Origin: Thermodesulfobium acidiphilum
GTDB lineage: Bacteria; Thermodesulfobiota; Thermodesulfobiia; Thermodesulfobiales; Thermodesulfobiaceae
Length of the DNA: 64,000 bases
Assembly (NCBI RefSeq): GCF_003057965.1
Contig: NZ_CP020921.1
Span: 243,501-307,500 of the forward strand
Reading direction: 5' to 3'
Shown: one piece after another, positions 53,458-62,989 of the stretch
Position numbering within the stretch: the first letter of the stretch is position 1
Layout: each line of letters starts with the position of its first letter
Made by a program: the position numbers and the translations under genes
The notes under the pieces: generated by a model
Seen by the model: the letters and a program-made list of their open reading frames with translations, nothing else
Database searches by the model: none
Told to the model about the DNA's origin: nothing

Positions 53458-54701
53458 TGCCTAACTTCTTTTATAGAGTTAGAGACTCTAAGGGGAAACT
53501 GGTTACAGGAACTACGGATGCCATATCTCTTCCAGTTTTAAAAAATGATCTTAGAAACAAGGGATTTCTTATAGTCGAAGTAAAGGAGATCAAAGACGAA
53601 TCTAAAGATACCAAATTGCCAATAGAAGAGAAAAGGGCATCCTTTAATATCCCTATCTTTAACAGAGTTACTCACAAAGAGCTTGCTATATTTTCAAGAC
53701 AGTTTGCTACGCTGGTAGCGGCAGGAGTTCCAATCACAAGGACGCTAAACACCCTGAAGTCTCAAACCAAGAAAAAGGCTTTCAGAGACATTATTGACGA
53801 TGTCCTGAAGAGAGTAGAAGGAGGAGAAAGCCTTGCAAGAGCTCTTGAGAGGCATAGCAACGTTTTTAACAAGCTCTATACCAGTCTGATAAGGGCAGGT
53901 GAGGCATCTGGATCCCTTGACGTGATACTCGCAAGGATTGCAAGCTATCTGGAAAAGGAGATGGCTCTTAGAAATCAGATAAAGCAGGCCGTAAGTTACC
54001 CAATATTTGTCTTAACCATTGCCTTGGCGCTAACTGCATTTTTGCTGATGTTTATAGTTCCTATGTTTGCAGGCTTTCTTACGGGTTTGGGGGCGAAGCT
54101 TCCTCTTATGACTTTGATAATAGTAAATGCTAGTCAATTTATGATACATAATTTTATCTGGATAGTTCTGGTTATTATTGGAGGAGTTTTCTTATTTATA
54201 AAACTCCTTAGTAATCCTGTTGGCAGAGAGATGTTTGATCTGATGGTGTTCAGACTTCCTATTTTTGGCCCCCTTTACATGAAAATAGAGTGTTCCAGGT
54301 TTGCAAGGACATTTGGCTCAATGACAAGAAGCGGCGTGCCAATATTAACTTCTCTTGAGATAATTGAGGGTATACTGATGAGCGTGGTACTAAAAAAGGG
54401 AATAAGATTTGTACACGACTCGGTTAAAAGAGGCCAGACAATTGCTGATTCCATGAGAAAGACCGATAAGTTTCCCATGGTGTTGGTAGAGATGATAGCA
54501 ATAGGTGAGGAAACAGGACACCTTGACGAAATGTTGGACAAGTCTGCCGATTACTACGACGACGAGGTGGAGACCACTGTAAAGGCTCTGTCAAGCATGC
54601 TGGAACCTGCTATGATAGTGATAATAGGTGGTATTGTAGGATTTATTGTAATAGCAATGTATCTGCCTATATTTAGCCTGTATCAGGCAATTGTAAAATA
54701 G
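53457..54701 (+). CDS. pilC: Type IV pilus inner membrane platform protein PilC
   Basis: The 414-residue GspF/PilC protein has the paired GspF domains, with FSRQFATLVAAGVPI, then FARTFGSMTRSGVPI and EETGHLDEMLDKSADYYDDEV. Three hydrophobic segments separate them. It anchors the pilus machinery in the inner membrane. ATG overlaps the pilT stop (TAATG). Confidence 0.94.
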   Translation: MPNFFYRVRDSKGKLVTGTTDAISLPVLKNDLRNKGFLIVEVKEIKDESKDTKLPIEEKRASFNIPIFNRVTHKELAIFSRQFATLVAAGVPITRTLNTLKSQTKKKAFRDIIDDVLKRVEGGESLARALERHSNVFNKLYTSLIRAGEASGSLDVILARIASYLEKEMALRNQIKQAVSYPIFVLTIALALTAFLLMFIVPMFAGFLTGLGAKLPLMTLIIVNASQFMIHNFIWIVLVIIGGVFLFIKLLSNPVGREMFDLMVFRLPIFGPLYMKIECSRFARTFGSMTRSGVPILTSLEIIEGILMSVVLKKGIRFVHDSVKRGQTIADSMRKTDKFPMVLVEMIAIGEETGHLDEMLDKSADYYDDEVETTVKALSSMLEPAMIVIIGGIVGFIVIAMYLPIFSLYQAIVK

Positions 54702-54783
54702 TTTTATGGTTTAAGAATTTGCTTTACTCGTGCCGATAATAAGACTGACATAACATTTTTTAAGGAGGTGAAAGAACTTTTAG

Positions 54784-54811
54784 TTGATAATTTTTTTATT
54801 TGCTCTATAAT
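54784..54811 (+). promoter_or_regulatory. Promoter of pilA
   Basis: TTGATA (54784-54789), 16 bp, TATAAT (54806-54811), 32 bases before the pilA ATG. It would give the pilin gene its own strong transcription apart from pilBTC. A good SD (AAGGAGG) follows at 54832-54838. Confidence 0.7.
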
Positions 54812-54843
54812 TAATTTCAAATCTAATTTAAGGAGGGGTTACA

Positions 54844-55239
54844 ATGTTAAGCTCACCAAGAAAGAGTTTAAGGGACAAGAAAGGCTTTACGTTGATCGAA
54901 CTTTTGGTAGTTATTGTCATTATAGGCATACTTGCTGCAGTTGCATTTCCGCTATATCAAAACCTTACTAAGAACGCCGCTGACGCATCAGCAAAGGGCG
55001 CGCTTGCTGCTTTGAGGGGTGCATCTGCTCTGTATTATGGACAATACGGAACTTATGCGCCAGACCTTGCCACGGTTGAGGGTCAAGCAAAGGCTCAAGG
55101 TGGAATTACTTATACAGCTAATGGGATATCTGTTGCTGCAGGAGGAACGACTTATACTTATACGCTTAGTTATGATTCTACTGATGGTACTATTTCTTGC
55201 ACGAGTGCTGGCACAGGGACATCGTGCTCTTCCTGGTAA
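54844..55239 (+). CDS. pilA: Type IV pilin (prepilin) PilA
   Basis: The 131-residue prepilin has a 14-residue basic leader ending KKG, then [20 protein letters not shown], the class III/type IVa cleavage site and helix. The mature part contains a short variable domain with a C-terminal Cys pair ([12 protein letters not shown]) that could form the D-loop disulfide. It is the main pilin candidate. A strong promoter precedes it and a terminator follows. Confidence 0.93.
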   Translation: MLSSPRKSLRDKKGFTLIELLVVIVIIGILAAVAFPLYQNLTKNAADASAKGALAALRGASALYYGQYGTYAPDLATVEGQAKAQGGITYTANGISVAAGGTTYTYTLSYDSTDGTISCTSAGTGTSCSSW

Positions 55240-55247
55240 AAAATCCC

Positions 55248-55275
55248 AAAGGGCTGCTCAAGAGCGGCCCTTTTC
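55248..55275 (+). terminator. Intrinsic terminator after pilA
   Basis: AAAGGGCTGCT pairs with AGCGGCCCTTT (11 bp, one G-T pair) with a CAAG loop, followed by TTTT. Eight bases past the pilA stop. Confidence 0.88.
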
Positions 55276-55309
55276 TAATTACCTCTTTATATGACATATG
55301 AGGTGATAT

Positions 55310-55711
55310 TTGATTGAATCAGTGAGTCTGAAGACCTCAAAAAGACTCCAATTAATAGACGTTACTTCTATGATAGACAGCGCTCTAAAGGAATTTTATG
55401 GCGACTACAACGGGGCTCTTCTTTGCTACGTGCCTCACACAACTGCTGCAATTACCATAAACGAAGCAGCAGATCATGATGTAGCCCTTGACATTGAGAG
55501 CTTTCTCAAGCTTCATCTCCCTGAAGGCATAAAGTTCAGGCATCTTGAGGGAAATTCCGACGCACACGTCATCTCTACTCTTATTGGCTCATCAGTAATG
55601 GTTCCTGTAGAGAGTGGAAATCTGAAACTGGGCAGATGGCAGGGAATATTCTTTGTGGAGGCAGATGGTCCCAGAACCAGAAGCATAAACCTGGTAAAAC
55701 TTACTTCTTAG
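55310..55711 (+). CDS. YjbQ family protein (UPF0047)
   Basis: The 133-residue protein has the UPF0047 motifs: CYVPHTTAAITINEA, GNSDAHVISTLIGSS and GRWQGIFFVEADGPRTR. Members form trimers with a metal site and show weak thiamine-phosphate synthase activity. It starts with TTG after AGGTGAT. Its stop overlaps the next gene's stop on the other strand by 4 nt. Confidence 0.85.
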   Translation: MIESVSLKTSKRLQLIDVTSMIDSALKEFYGDYNGALLCYVPHTTAAITINEAADHDVALDIESFLKLHLPEGIKFRHLEGNSDAHVISTLIGSSVMVPVESGNLKLGRWQGIFFVEADGPRTRSINLVKLTS

Positions 55712-57717
55712 TGAGCTAATTTTATTAACCTGTCGTTATATACGTCTATCTTTCCCCAAACCAATTTAATCTTGTTGCTGTATAGTAGCTGATCCTGGGT
55801 GGTTAATCTAAATGACTCTATAGGTACTGCACTCATGAAGTAATCCTTTTCGTTGATGCCTGCTGGCAGAGGACTTATCCAGACGCCTTCTACTGCGTTG
55901 TCAGGGAGAAGACGAAACTTATGAATATTGCCATTTATATCCCTGTATTCGATTTCGATTGGTTCTTCTTTATATAATATGCGTTTAATTAAGCCAAAGA
56001 TGTTCTTCTTTATGTAGATCTTTGCAAGAACTATATCTTTCTTCGATCCACTTATGGGAACACTGATCCACGTGTTCCAGCTGGCTTCAGATTGGCCTAT
56101 GATTGTGGGTTCAGAGATTGAATAGGATGTGCTTCTCTTAAGGAGGGTAAACCTCTTTTCTCTTTCTATCATAGAGTAATTTCTAAAGATATCTAATACG
56201 GTTTTTGGATCGTCGTTTAAGAGCATGCCCCCTCTAAAACTCTGAAAGGGAGGATTGTTGTCAGATCTGTACCAGATGTAATATTCTGGTGCCCTATCTG
56301 ATCGCAAAAAGGTATCGTTTTGACTGTCAAGCCAGGGCGTGTAGTCCGTATACGATTGAAAGACAGGTCTCGGATCCCAGTTTAAATGGTTGACAAAAAC
56401 AAGAGATGATTCCCAGGGGTATGTGTCTACCGATGCCCTTCCAATTCTCCCTTCGATCTTTTCTGGCAGGGTGTCTATTTCAAGATTTTTTGCAGTTTGA
56501 ACTTTTGCATTGTTTGTCATTGCATTTAGATTTGCTACGTTGAAATACTTAAAGTCCAGACTGTTTGAGATGCTCCCAAGAAGGTTTGAATAGTAATTTG
56601 GCATTATCGAGTTTGATGAGATCAGGAAGATAAGCATTATAAACCAGGACAATATAAGTCTTTTTAGAAACGGTACAATTTCTTTATTTTCTGAAACGAT
56701 AATTGTAAAGATTGAAAAGCCCAAAAATACAGTGGTAAAAAATCCTGAAAACCAGGGTCCCTCTATGCAAAATGAATACTTTGCGACCAGCCAGAAAAAT
56801 GGGATTAATGAGACTAAAAATACCCTAAACTCTTTATTCTTTATGAGATAAAATGTAAGAAAGGCAATCGGAAGAAATACAATAGCAAAGGCGTTTTTGT
56901 GGATAGAAGGATATGAGGATGAGGCTGCGAAGTAGCCGTATGAGAGCTCAAGATAACCACGCGTGAAGTCTATAAGGTTTGAGAAATTTTTAAAGAAATA
57001 AAGGTAAAAGGGAGCGAAAAGAAGGACGATGAGAAGAACATAAGACAATAGGAGCTTAAAGCGGCGGCTCCTGATCGCTATAGAATAGCATATTAGATAT
57101 ATGGCAGCGCACATTGCAAAGGTTCCAAACTTGTAAAGAAAGCTTAGAACCAGAAGAGGTGCGCTCATCAATAGATAAACAGACTTTTTCGTGCGGTAAA
57201 AGAGAAATGAAAGATTTAGACTCGTAAATATAAGGTCTAAATCAAGGGATCTTACGTAGTTGTGATCGTTTAAGATCAGGATCAGGATATATGTGAGAAG
57301 GTAGCCTGAATATCTTTTTATCGTGCGCTCGTTGCTGCTTAGTTTAACGAGAAATATAAACGACAATATCATGTATGAGTTTATCAGTATAAGTATTGGA
57401 TTTGCAAAGATCAGGGGTAGATACATCGGGCCGGGAGTTGCCAGAAAACCAAGAGGTCCATATGTAAAAATAATATCCTTTCCAAATATTAAGCCGTGTT
57501 CAAATGCATAGTTCATTGCAAACTGCCAGGATGGGTCAAGTCCTGCCCCAAATGGCACAATAATAATATAAAAGGTGAGGAAAAACAGAACGATAAAGAC
57601 AAATGCTCCTTCGTTTAGCGTAAGATTGATTTTCATTAAAGAAGCACTAATTCTTGATCTCAAGGAGTTTAATATTTTCTGGTTATTAATCGATGAGAAT
57701 ACTTCTTTTTTCAGCAT
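55708..57717 (-). CDS. Large multipass membrane protein, GT-C glycosyltransferase-like
   Basis: The 669-residue protein has about 11 transmembrane helices in the first 430 residues and a soluble C-terminal part of about 240 residues. Early in the chain, GLDPSWQFAMNYAFEHG and IIFTYGPLGFL place an acidic residue in the first outer loop, as GT-C glycosyltransferases do. Family and substrate are not identified. ATG 57717 lies only two bases from AGGAGG, so the exact start is uncertain. It lies between gltX and yjbQ on the minus strand. Confidence 0.6.
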   Translation of the reverse strand: MLKKEVFSSINNQKILNSLRSRISASLMKINLTLNEGAFVFIVLFFLTFYIIIVPFGAGLDPSWQFAMNYAFEHGLIFGKDIIFTYGPLGFLATPGPMYLPLIFANPILILINSYMILSFIFLVKLSSNERTIKRYSGYLLTYILILILNDHNYVRSLDLDLIFTSLNLSFLFYRTKKSVYLLMSAPLLVLSFLYKFGTFAMCAAIYLICYSIAIRSRRFKLLLSYVLLIVLLFAPFYLYFFKNFSNLIDFTRGYLELSYGYFAASSSYPSIHKNAFAIVFLPIAFLTFYLIKNKEFRVFLVSLIPFFWLVAKYSFCIEGPWFSGFFTTVFLGFSIFTIIVSENKEIVPFLKRLILSWFIMLIFLISSNSIMPNYYSNLLGSISNSLDFKYFNVANLNAMTNNAKVQTAKNLEIDTLPEKIEGRIGRASVDTYPWESSLVFVNHLNWDPRPVFQSYTDYTPWLDSQNDTFLRSDRAPEYYIWYRSDNNPPFQSFRGGMLLNDDPKTVLDIFRNYSMIEREKRFTLLKRSTSYSISEPTIIGQSEASWNTWISVPISGSKKDIVLAKIYIKKNIFGLIKRILYKEEPIEIEYRDINGNIHKFRLLPDNAVEGVWISPLPAGINEKDYFMSAVPIESFRLTTQDQLLYSNKIKLVWGKIDVYNDRLIKLAH

Positions 57718-57789
57718 GCCCTCCTAAAGTTATTTCTAGAAAACTTAAACATTATACAAAATAAATTCTAATTTGCTTAATTTTTAAAA

Positions 57790-57819
57790 TTGCTAATAAA
57801 TTAAAATATCGCTTATAAT
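57790..57819 (+). promoter_or_regulatory. Candidate promoter of gltX
   Basis: TTGCTA (57790-57795), 18 bp, TATAAT (57814-57819), 52 bases before the gltX ATG. Prediction from sequence. Confidence 0.5.
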
Positions 57820-57871
57820 AAACTTATATATTTTTTTACCATATTCACAGCGTTTATGAAAGGAGAACTTA

Positions 57872-59278
57872 ATGGTAAGAGTTCGTTTTGCTCCATCTCC
57901 TACAGGTGCGCTTCATATTGGAGGGGCGCACACTGCGCTTTTTAACTATCTTTTTGCAAGACGGCTTGATGGTAAATTTATCTTAAGAATAGAGGACACT
58001 GATACGGAAAGGTCATCGAAAGAGTACGAAGCAATTATCCTGGAAAGTTTAAAGTGGTTGGGGATAGAGTGGGATGAGGGACCATATTATCAGTCAAAAA
58101 GACTGGATTTATACAGGGAAAAGGCAAATGAACTCCTTAAAAAGGGAATAGCTTATGAGTGCTTTTGTACTCCAGAGGAGCTTAAGGAAAGACGAGAGAT
58201 GATGGCAAAGATGGGTAGGCCCCCAAAGTATGACGGTAGGTGCAGGGATCTTAGCGAAGAACAAAAGAGAGAGTTAAGGGCAAAGGGTATCAAACCTGCT
58301 CTCAGGATCAGGATTCCTGATGGAAAATCATTTTTGCGCGATGCTGTAAAGGGTGAGGTGTCCTGTTCGAACGAAAGTTTGGGTGGGGATATGGTAATAA
58401 TGAAATCAGACAATTATCCTACCTATAATTTTGCTGTGGTTGTAGATGACATAGATATGAACATTACTCACGTGATAAGGGGTGACGATCACCTTACAAA
58501 CACGTTTAAACAAATGATTATTTATAAGGCTTTCAACAGAGAACTCCCAAAATTTGCACACATACCACTTCTTCTGGGACCCGATAAGACGAAACTTTCC
58601 AAAAGGCACGGTGCAGCGAGCGTGCTGGAATATAGGGAAATGGGATATCTTTCTGACGCCCTCTTTAACTTTCTGTCGCTCCTTGGTTGGACACCAAAGG
58701 AAGGACAGGAGATATTTTCAAGGAATGAGCTAATTTCTATGTTTTGTCTTGCGAAACTCAACTCTAATCCTGCGGTATTTGACATAAAGAGGTTAGAGTG
58801 GATGAATTCTCAATACATAAAAAATATGGACGATTCCAGATTGTTTGAACTTGCGAAGCCATTTTATGAAAGGGCTAAAATAAAAGTTGTAAAGGACGAC
58901 TTTACCCTGAGGGCGATAAATCTTGGCAAAGTCAGGGCAAAGACTTTAGTGGATCTGGTAAATACAACAAGGTATTTCTTTGTAGATCCTGAATTGCCTC
59001 CTGCACAAATAGAGAATATAAGGTCAAATAAGTCAACCCTTTTGCTTTTAGAAAGATTTCTTGAGCTTGTGGGCAATAACTATGAATCTCACATGGATCT
59101 GGAAAACAGATCAAGAGAAATGGCAGCTTCTCTGAGTTTGCCTTTTAAAGATCTCGTTCATCCCCTGAGGCTTATATTGACAGGGATGAAAGTAGGGCCA
59201 GGACTATTTGAGATTGTAGATGCTCTGGGCAAAGATATTGTTATAAAAAGGGTTTCAAAATTTTTAAATGAATCTTAG
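57872..59278 (+). CDS. gltX: Glutamyl-tRNA synthetase
   Basis: The 468-residue class I synthetase has FAPSPTGALHIGGAHTALFN (HIGH), then VIRGDDHLTNTFKQ and KLSKRHGA (KMSKS region), followed by helical anticodon-binding domains. It charges tRNA-Glu, and possibly tRNA-Gln with later transamidation. SD AAAGGAGA precedes ATG. The next gene begins after 9 nt. Confidence 0.95.
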   Translation: MVRVRFAPSPTGALHIGGAHTALFNYLFARRLDGKFILRIEDTDTERSSKEYEAIILESLKWLGIEWDEGPYYQSKRLDLYREKANELLKKGIAYECFCTPEELKERREMMAKMGRPPKYDGRCRDLSEEQKRELRAKGIKPALRIRIPDGKSFLRDAVKGEVSCSNESLGGDMVIMKSDNYPTYNFAVVVDDIDMNITHVIRGDDHLTNTFKQMIIYKAFNRELPKFAHIPLLLGPDKTKLSKRHGAASVLEYREMGYLSDALFNFLSLLGWTPKEGQEIFSRNELISMFCLAKLNSNPAVFDIKRLEWMNSQYIKNMDDSRLFELAKPFYERAKIKVVKDDFTLRAINLGKVRAKTLVDLVNTTRYFFVDPELPPAQIENIRSNKSTLLLLERFLELVGNNYESHMDLENRSREMAASLSLPFKDLVHPLRLILTGMKVGPGLFEIVDALGKDIVIKRVSKFLNES

Positions 59279-59287
59279 AGGACAATA

Positions 59288-60373
59288 TTGAAATTAGAAG
59301 AATATCTGATATACCCCAGGGTAAAGGTTTTTTTAATAGCGCTTTTTATAATATTGTCTCTATTTGTGTTGTGGATTTTCAAGGGTATTTTGATACTCTT
59401 TTTTATCTCTTTATTGCTTGCCTATCTAATAGAACCCCTTTTCAAAGCGATACTGCGCTTCCAGAAAAACAGAGTAATATCCCTTATTCTGTCATATATC
59501 ATAATCTTTTTCTTTCTGGGCAGCATAGGGATAGTTCTTATTTTCGGACTTTCAAATGAGCTGAAGAGTATAGCAAGAAACCTGCCCCTTTACTTTGAAA
59601 ATGTTAAAAACTATCTTAATAGCTTGCAGAATTTTTTGAATTCGTTTTCTATTCCAATTGACATAAGGTCTTCGTTTAATGGGATTTTTTTATCTCAGGA
59701 ATACATCCACACACACCCATATTCTTTATCTTTTAGCGAAAGCGCAAAGGTTCTTAAGGCCTTTTTTATGGAATCTGTGAGAATCGGAGTAAATGTATTT
59801 ATTGTATTCATGATTGCAGCTTTCTGGATAATTGATTTTGAAAATATAAAAAATGGCCTTTTGACCCTATTCCCTCCCGATAAAAGACAGGAGATTATTG
59901 AACTCTCTACTGATATAGATTTTGTTTTAAAAAGAATTGTAAGAGGACAATTTCTGATTTGTTTAATTAATGGTACATTAACCACTCTGGCTCTTGTTAT
60001 ACTAAAAATCCAATATGCTATATTAATAGGCGTACTTGCAGGATGTCTTTCGGTAATTCCGGTTTTTGGAACTCTTTCAACTACTTTGCCAGCAGTTTTT
60101 CTTGGGCTTACTCAGTCGTGGGTGGTTTCGCTCGAAGTGGTAATTGTAATACTGTGCATACACTGGTTTGAAAGCTATGTATTAAGTCCGAAGATAATGG
60201 GCAAGCAGGCTCAGGTGCATCCCATCCTTATAATTCTAGCACTGGTTTCAGGCGAACAGCTTTTTGGGATTGAGGGCTTAATCCTTGCTATACCTGCTAC
60301 AGGAGTCTTAAAAGCTATAGTTATGCACTATCTCAAAAAGGCAGGTCATTTTGACTCAAAGGACAGTTCTTAG
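59288..60373 (+). CDS. AI-2E family transporter (PerM/YdiK-like)
   Basis: The 361-residue protein has about seven to eight membrane segments. The AI-2E_transport domain has FISLLLAYLIEPLF, then LAGCLSVIPVFGTLSTTLPAV and SYVLSPKIMGKQAQVHPILI. Members have been linked to autoinducer-2 export and to Na+/H+ antiport, so the substrate here is open. It starts with TTG. It ends convergent with the aldehyde dehydrogenase, overlapping by 4 nt. Confidence 0.82.
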   Translation: MKLEEYLIYPRVKVFLIALFIILSLFVLWIFKGILILFFISLLLAYLIEPLFKAILRFQKNRVISLILSYIIIFFFLGSIGIVLIFGLSNELKSIARNLPLYFENVKNYLNSLQNFLNSFSIPIDIRSSFNGIFLSQEYIHTHPYSLSFSESAKVLKAFFMESVRIGVNVFIVFMIAAFWIIDFENIKNGLLTLFPPDKRQEIIELSTDIDFVLKRIVRGQFLICLINGTLTTLALVILKIQYAILIGVLAGCLSVIPVFGTLSTTLPAVFLGLTQSWVVSLEVVIVILCIHWFESYVLSPKIMGKQAQVHPILIILALVSGEQLFGIEGLILAIPATGVLKAIVMHYLKKAGHFDSKDSS

Positions 60374-61857
60374 TCCTTTAGTATTATTGCCTTTGTGTAA
60401 CTCATTTCTTGAACGGTGTAAAATATTCCCTCTTTGCTGCCGGTGCCGGACGATTTTACCCCCCCGACAGGGTAATACCCTGTTCCATGCCTGGGATAGT
60501 CGTTTATGTGAATTTGACCAGCTTTAAGTCTTCTTGACAATTTCATCAAATAGTTTATATCCTCTCCAAATATTGCAAGATCCAGACCATATTTACAGGA
60601 ATTTATTATACTTATGGCCTCGTCTAAATCTTTATAAATATAATAGACGAAAATTGGTCCAAATATCTCTTCAGTCATAAGCTTTATCTGTGTATTAAAG
60701 ACTTTAATTATATGAGGAGGAAAATAGGAGTTAATTATTCTTTCAGAAAGTATTATTTCACAATCCTGGTCGATTGCCTCCTTTATCATCTTCTTAAGCC
60801 TGTTTGCACTGGATAAAGAGATTAAAGGACCAAGATTACAATCTTCTCTAAACGGATCAACTCTTTTTATTGTTTTTAATCTGTCCAGGATCAATGACAG
60901 AAGAGACTTTTCTAGCTCCTTTGGTATTAGTATTACATTAAGGGCATCACACCTTTGTCCGGCGTTTTTTAAGGTACCGTTAAACCAGCACTCTACTACT
61001 CTTTCAGGATTTGCATCCTTCAGGGCCAATCCGAATGCTTTGCCGCCCAATTCCAGGTGAAGTTTTTTTATTCCTGCACTTCTAATTACACTTTCGCCAG
61101 TTTTACTCGATCCTGTAAGCGAAACAAGGTCTATATCTTGATTGTTAACTATCCTCTCCTTTATTTGGGTTTGTGAAGTGGCAATTGTGGTAAGGGTATT
61201 CTTTGGAAAGCCTGCCATTTCGAAAATCTTTACCAGGAGTAGTACGGATAAAGGAGTATGTTCGCTGGGTATGGATATTGTTGAGTTTCCTGCTATTAAG
61301 GCTGCTGTAAGCTTGGAGGCATGAAGAAAAAATGGGAAATTGAATGGACTTATAAGAACTGCTACGCCATACGGCTCTCTAAGAGTAATAACGCTTCTAT
61401 CACCGAGTTCAGCGAATATACCAGATGGTATGTATTCTCCTTTTAGAGCAAACAGGTCAGGATTCAGGAAACTAAGTCTTTCCAGGGTAGATTCTATTTC
61501 TCTTTTTGCTAGATTTATAGGTTTTGAACTATCCATCACTATAACTTTTGCTATGAGATCGAAGTTTTCTTCAATTATCCTTTTACATCTTGTTAGCATT
61601 TCAAATCTCTTGTAGCACTCTATATTTGATATTTCAGAAAGTCCTTCTCTGGCAGCGCTTATGACCTCATCAACTTCAAAGTGATTAGGCCCTCTAAATT
61701 GATAGAGGATTTCATTATTTATAGAAGAGATTTTGTTTTCAGGTTTTAGACTAAGTGTTTTCCATTTTTTAACCAAAAAGTTTATCTCAGTGTTTGAGCT
61801 TTTGCTAATTAAATCAGAAAATGGGCTATTCTTTAATAGACTTAAAATGTTTTCCAT
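60370..61857 (-). CDS. Aldehyde dehydrogenase family protein
   Basis: The protein (495 residues from ATG 61857) is an ALDH: ISPFNFPFFLHASKL, SLTGSSKTGESV, LELGGKAFGLA (catalytic Glu), KNAGQRCDALNV (catalytic Cys) and a FGPIFVYYIY region. Its nearest kin are non-phosphorylating GAPDH-like or lactaldehyde dehydrogenases. The usual KPSE cofactor-binding lysine is replaced (GNSTISIPSEHTP), which may alter NAD(P) binding. The frame extends to 61935, overlapping the macro-domain gene. ATG lies 4 nt after that gene's stop, without an SD. Confidence 0.82.
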   Translation of the reverse strand: MENILSLLKNSPFSDLISKSSNTEINFLVKKWKTLSLKPENKISSINNEILYQFRGPNHFEVDEVISAAREGLSEISNIECYKRFEMLTRCKRIIEENFDLIAKVIVMDSSKPINLAKREIESTLERLSFLNPDLFALKGEYIPSGIFAELGDRSVITLREPYGVAVLISPFNFPFFLHASKLTAALIAGNSTISIPSEHTPLSVLLLVKIFEMAGFPKNTLTTIATSQTQIKERIVNNQDIDLVSLTGSSKTGESVIRSAGIKKLHLELGGKAFGLALKDANPERVVECWFNGTLKNAGQRCDALNVILIPKELEKSLLSLILDRLKTIKRVDPFREDCNLGPLISLSSANRLKKMIKEAIDQDCEIILSERIINSYFPPHIIKVFNTQIKLMTEEIFGPIFVYYIYKDLDEAISIINSCKYGLDLAIFGEDINYLMKLSRRLKAGQIHINDYPRHGTGYYPVGGVKSSGTGSKEGIFYTVQEMSYTKAIILKD

Positions 61858-61861
61858 AATT

Positions 61862-62437
61862 TTATTTTTTGTTCTTATATATTTCAAAATACTTTTTTGC
61901 AGTGTTTGCAAAGATGTCTGCAGTAATTTCATCAAACAACACGAACTCGACCCTTTTTAACGACTCTCTTTTTTCAAGGTGTTTAAAGGTTTCTTGAATT
62001 AAAATGTCAGCACACCTGTCCTTTGGAAAGCCGTATATGCCAGAAGATATTGCGGGAACAGATATACTCTTTAGTCTTAGTTTAAGTGCAAGATCAAAAC
62101 AGGAGTTTATAGACATTTTTAGAAATTCTGTTGCTGCGTCAGGGGCGTATTCGTTATAGTCTGGCCCTACAACGTGGATTACGTACTTTGATTTAAGATT
62201 TCCTGCGCTGGTATAAACTGCTTTTCCTGTAGGTATGGGGCCTTGATTTCTGATTATCATGTTGCTTTCTGCCTGAATTATGTCCCCACCCCTTCTAACA
62301 ATTGCAAGGGCCACGCCTCCTCCATGTTGTAGGTATTTATTTGCTGCGTTTACTATTGCGTCAGTGTTTCTCAAAGTAATATCACCTTTTACAATTTCTA
62401 AAATTTTATCCTTTATTTCGAAACTGATATCAAGCAT
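61862..62437 (-). CDS. Macro-domain protein (ADP-ribose hydrolase-like)
   Basis: The 191-residue protein has IVKGDITLRNTDAIVNAANKYLQHGGGVA, then VVGPDYN and SSGIYGFPKDRCADI, the MacroD/YmdB-type pattern. These enzymes remove O-acetyl-ADP-ribose or mono-ADP-ribose. SD GGAAG precedes ATG. The ALDH gene follows at once, so they are one operon. Confidence 0.9.
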   Translation of the reverse strand: MLDISFEIKDKILEIVKGDITLRNTDAIVNAANKYLQHGGGVALAIVRRGGDIIQAESNMIIRNQGPIPTGKAVYTSAGNLKSKYVIHVVGPDYNEYAPDAATEFLKMSINSCFDLALKLRLKSISVPAISSGIYGFPKDRCADILIQETFKHLEKRESLKRVEFVLFDEITADIFANTAKKYFEIYKNKK

Positions 62438-62557
62438 TCTTCCTCCCAGGAACTATCATTTAAAATTAGTTTTAGGTATTAAAAAAGCAATATAAACATT
62501 ATAGTATAATATGATATTCAGTTCTTGCTGGATTTCAATATTTTGGAGGTGTGATTG

Positions 62558-62974
62558 ATGAACGATTTCTTTGCTTTATGGCAAAATGTAATAAAGCAAG
62601 ATAAAGAGGATATGGTTTTTAAGCTTGACAAAGGCCTTGAGGCCAGGGAGTATCTCTGGAAAAACAAGCTTGATGTAGAAGGGGATCTGGCTGCTGCTAT
62701 TAAGTCTGTCGATAAAAAGTTTTTGATTATGGCTCCATATATCGTATCGTTTGTAGGAAAGGAATACTTTTCAAAGTATAATAAAAAGCCTATTTTTATG
62801 TGGTGGTATCATGCAGATGCTATTAGTGATGGTAAGCTTACCGTAGACATAGAAAACAGAATCTGTGAATATAGCGAACAGGGAATGGAGAGCGAGTGTT
62901 CTATAGAACAGATGAAGGAAGAAGGATTTTTGTTTGAATTAGGAGAGATTTCAAGACACCACCATCATAGATAA
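62558..62974 (+). CDS. Hypothetical protein with HHHHR tail
   Basis: I do not recognise this 138-residue soluble protein. It has no signal peptide and mixed helix/strand content. It ends EISRHHHHR, a natural histidine cluster that may bind metal. Its SD GGAGGTGTGA fits ATG 62558 (frame to 62555). An Ogg2-type glycosylase begins 15 nt later, so they may be co-transcribed. A preceding TATAAT-like region (around 62503) may serve both genes, but I see no clear -35 box. Confidence 0.6.
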   Translation: MNDFFALWQNVIKQDKEDMVFKLDKGLEAREYLWKNKLDVEGDLAAAIKSVDKKFLIMAPYIVSFVGKEYFSKYNKKPIFMWWYHADAISDGKLTVDIENRICEYSEQGMESECSIEQMKEEGFLFELGEISRHHHHR

Positions 62975-62989
62975 GAAGCAAAAAGCGAT

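Noticed and set aside
54702-54783. Sigma-54 promoter for pilA
   Set aside because: No TGGCAC-N5-TTGC element is present; a sigma-70-type TTGATA-16-TATAAT is found instead.
54768-54971. 67-codon ORF starting at GTG next to a strong SD before pilA
   Set aside because: It runs through the pilA promoter, SD and first codons in another frame and its GTG is inside the SD. No protein-like pattern.
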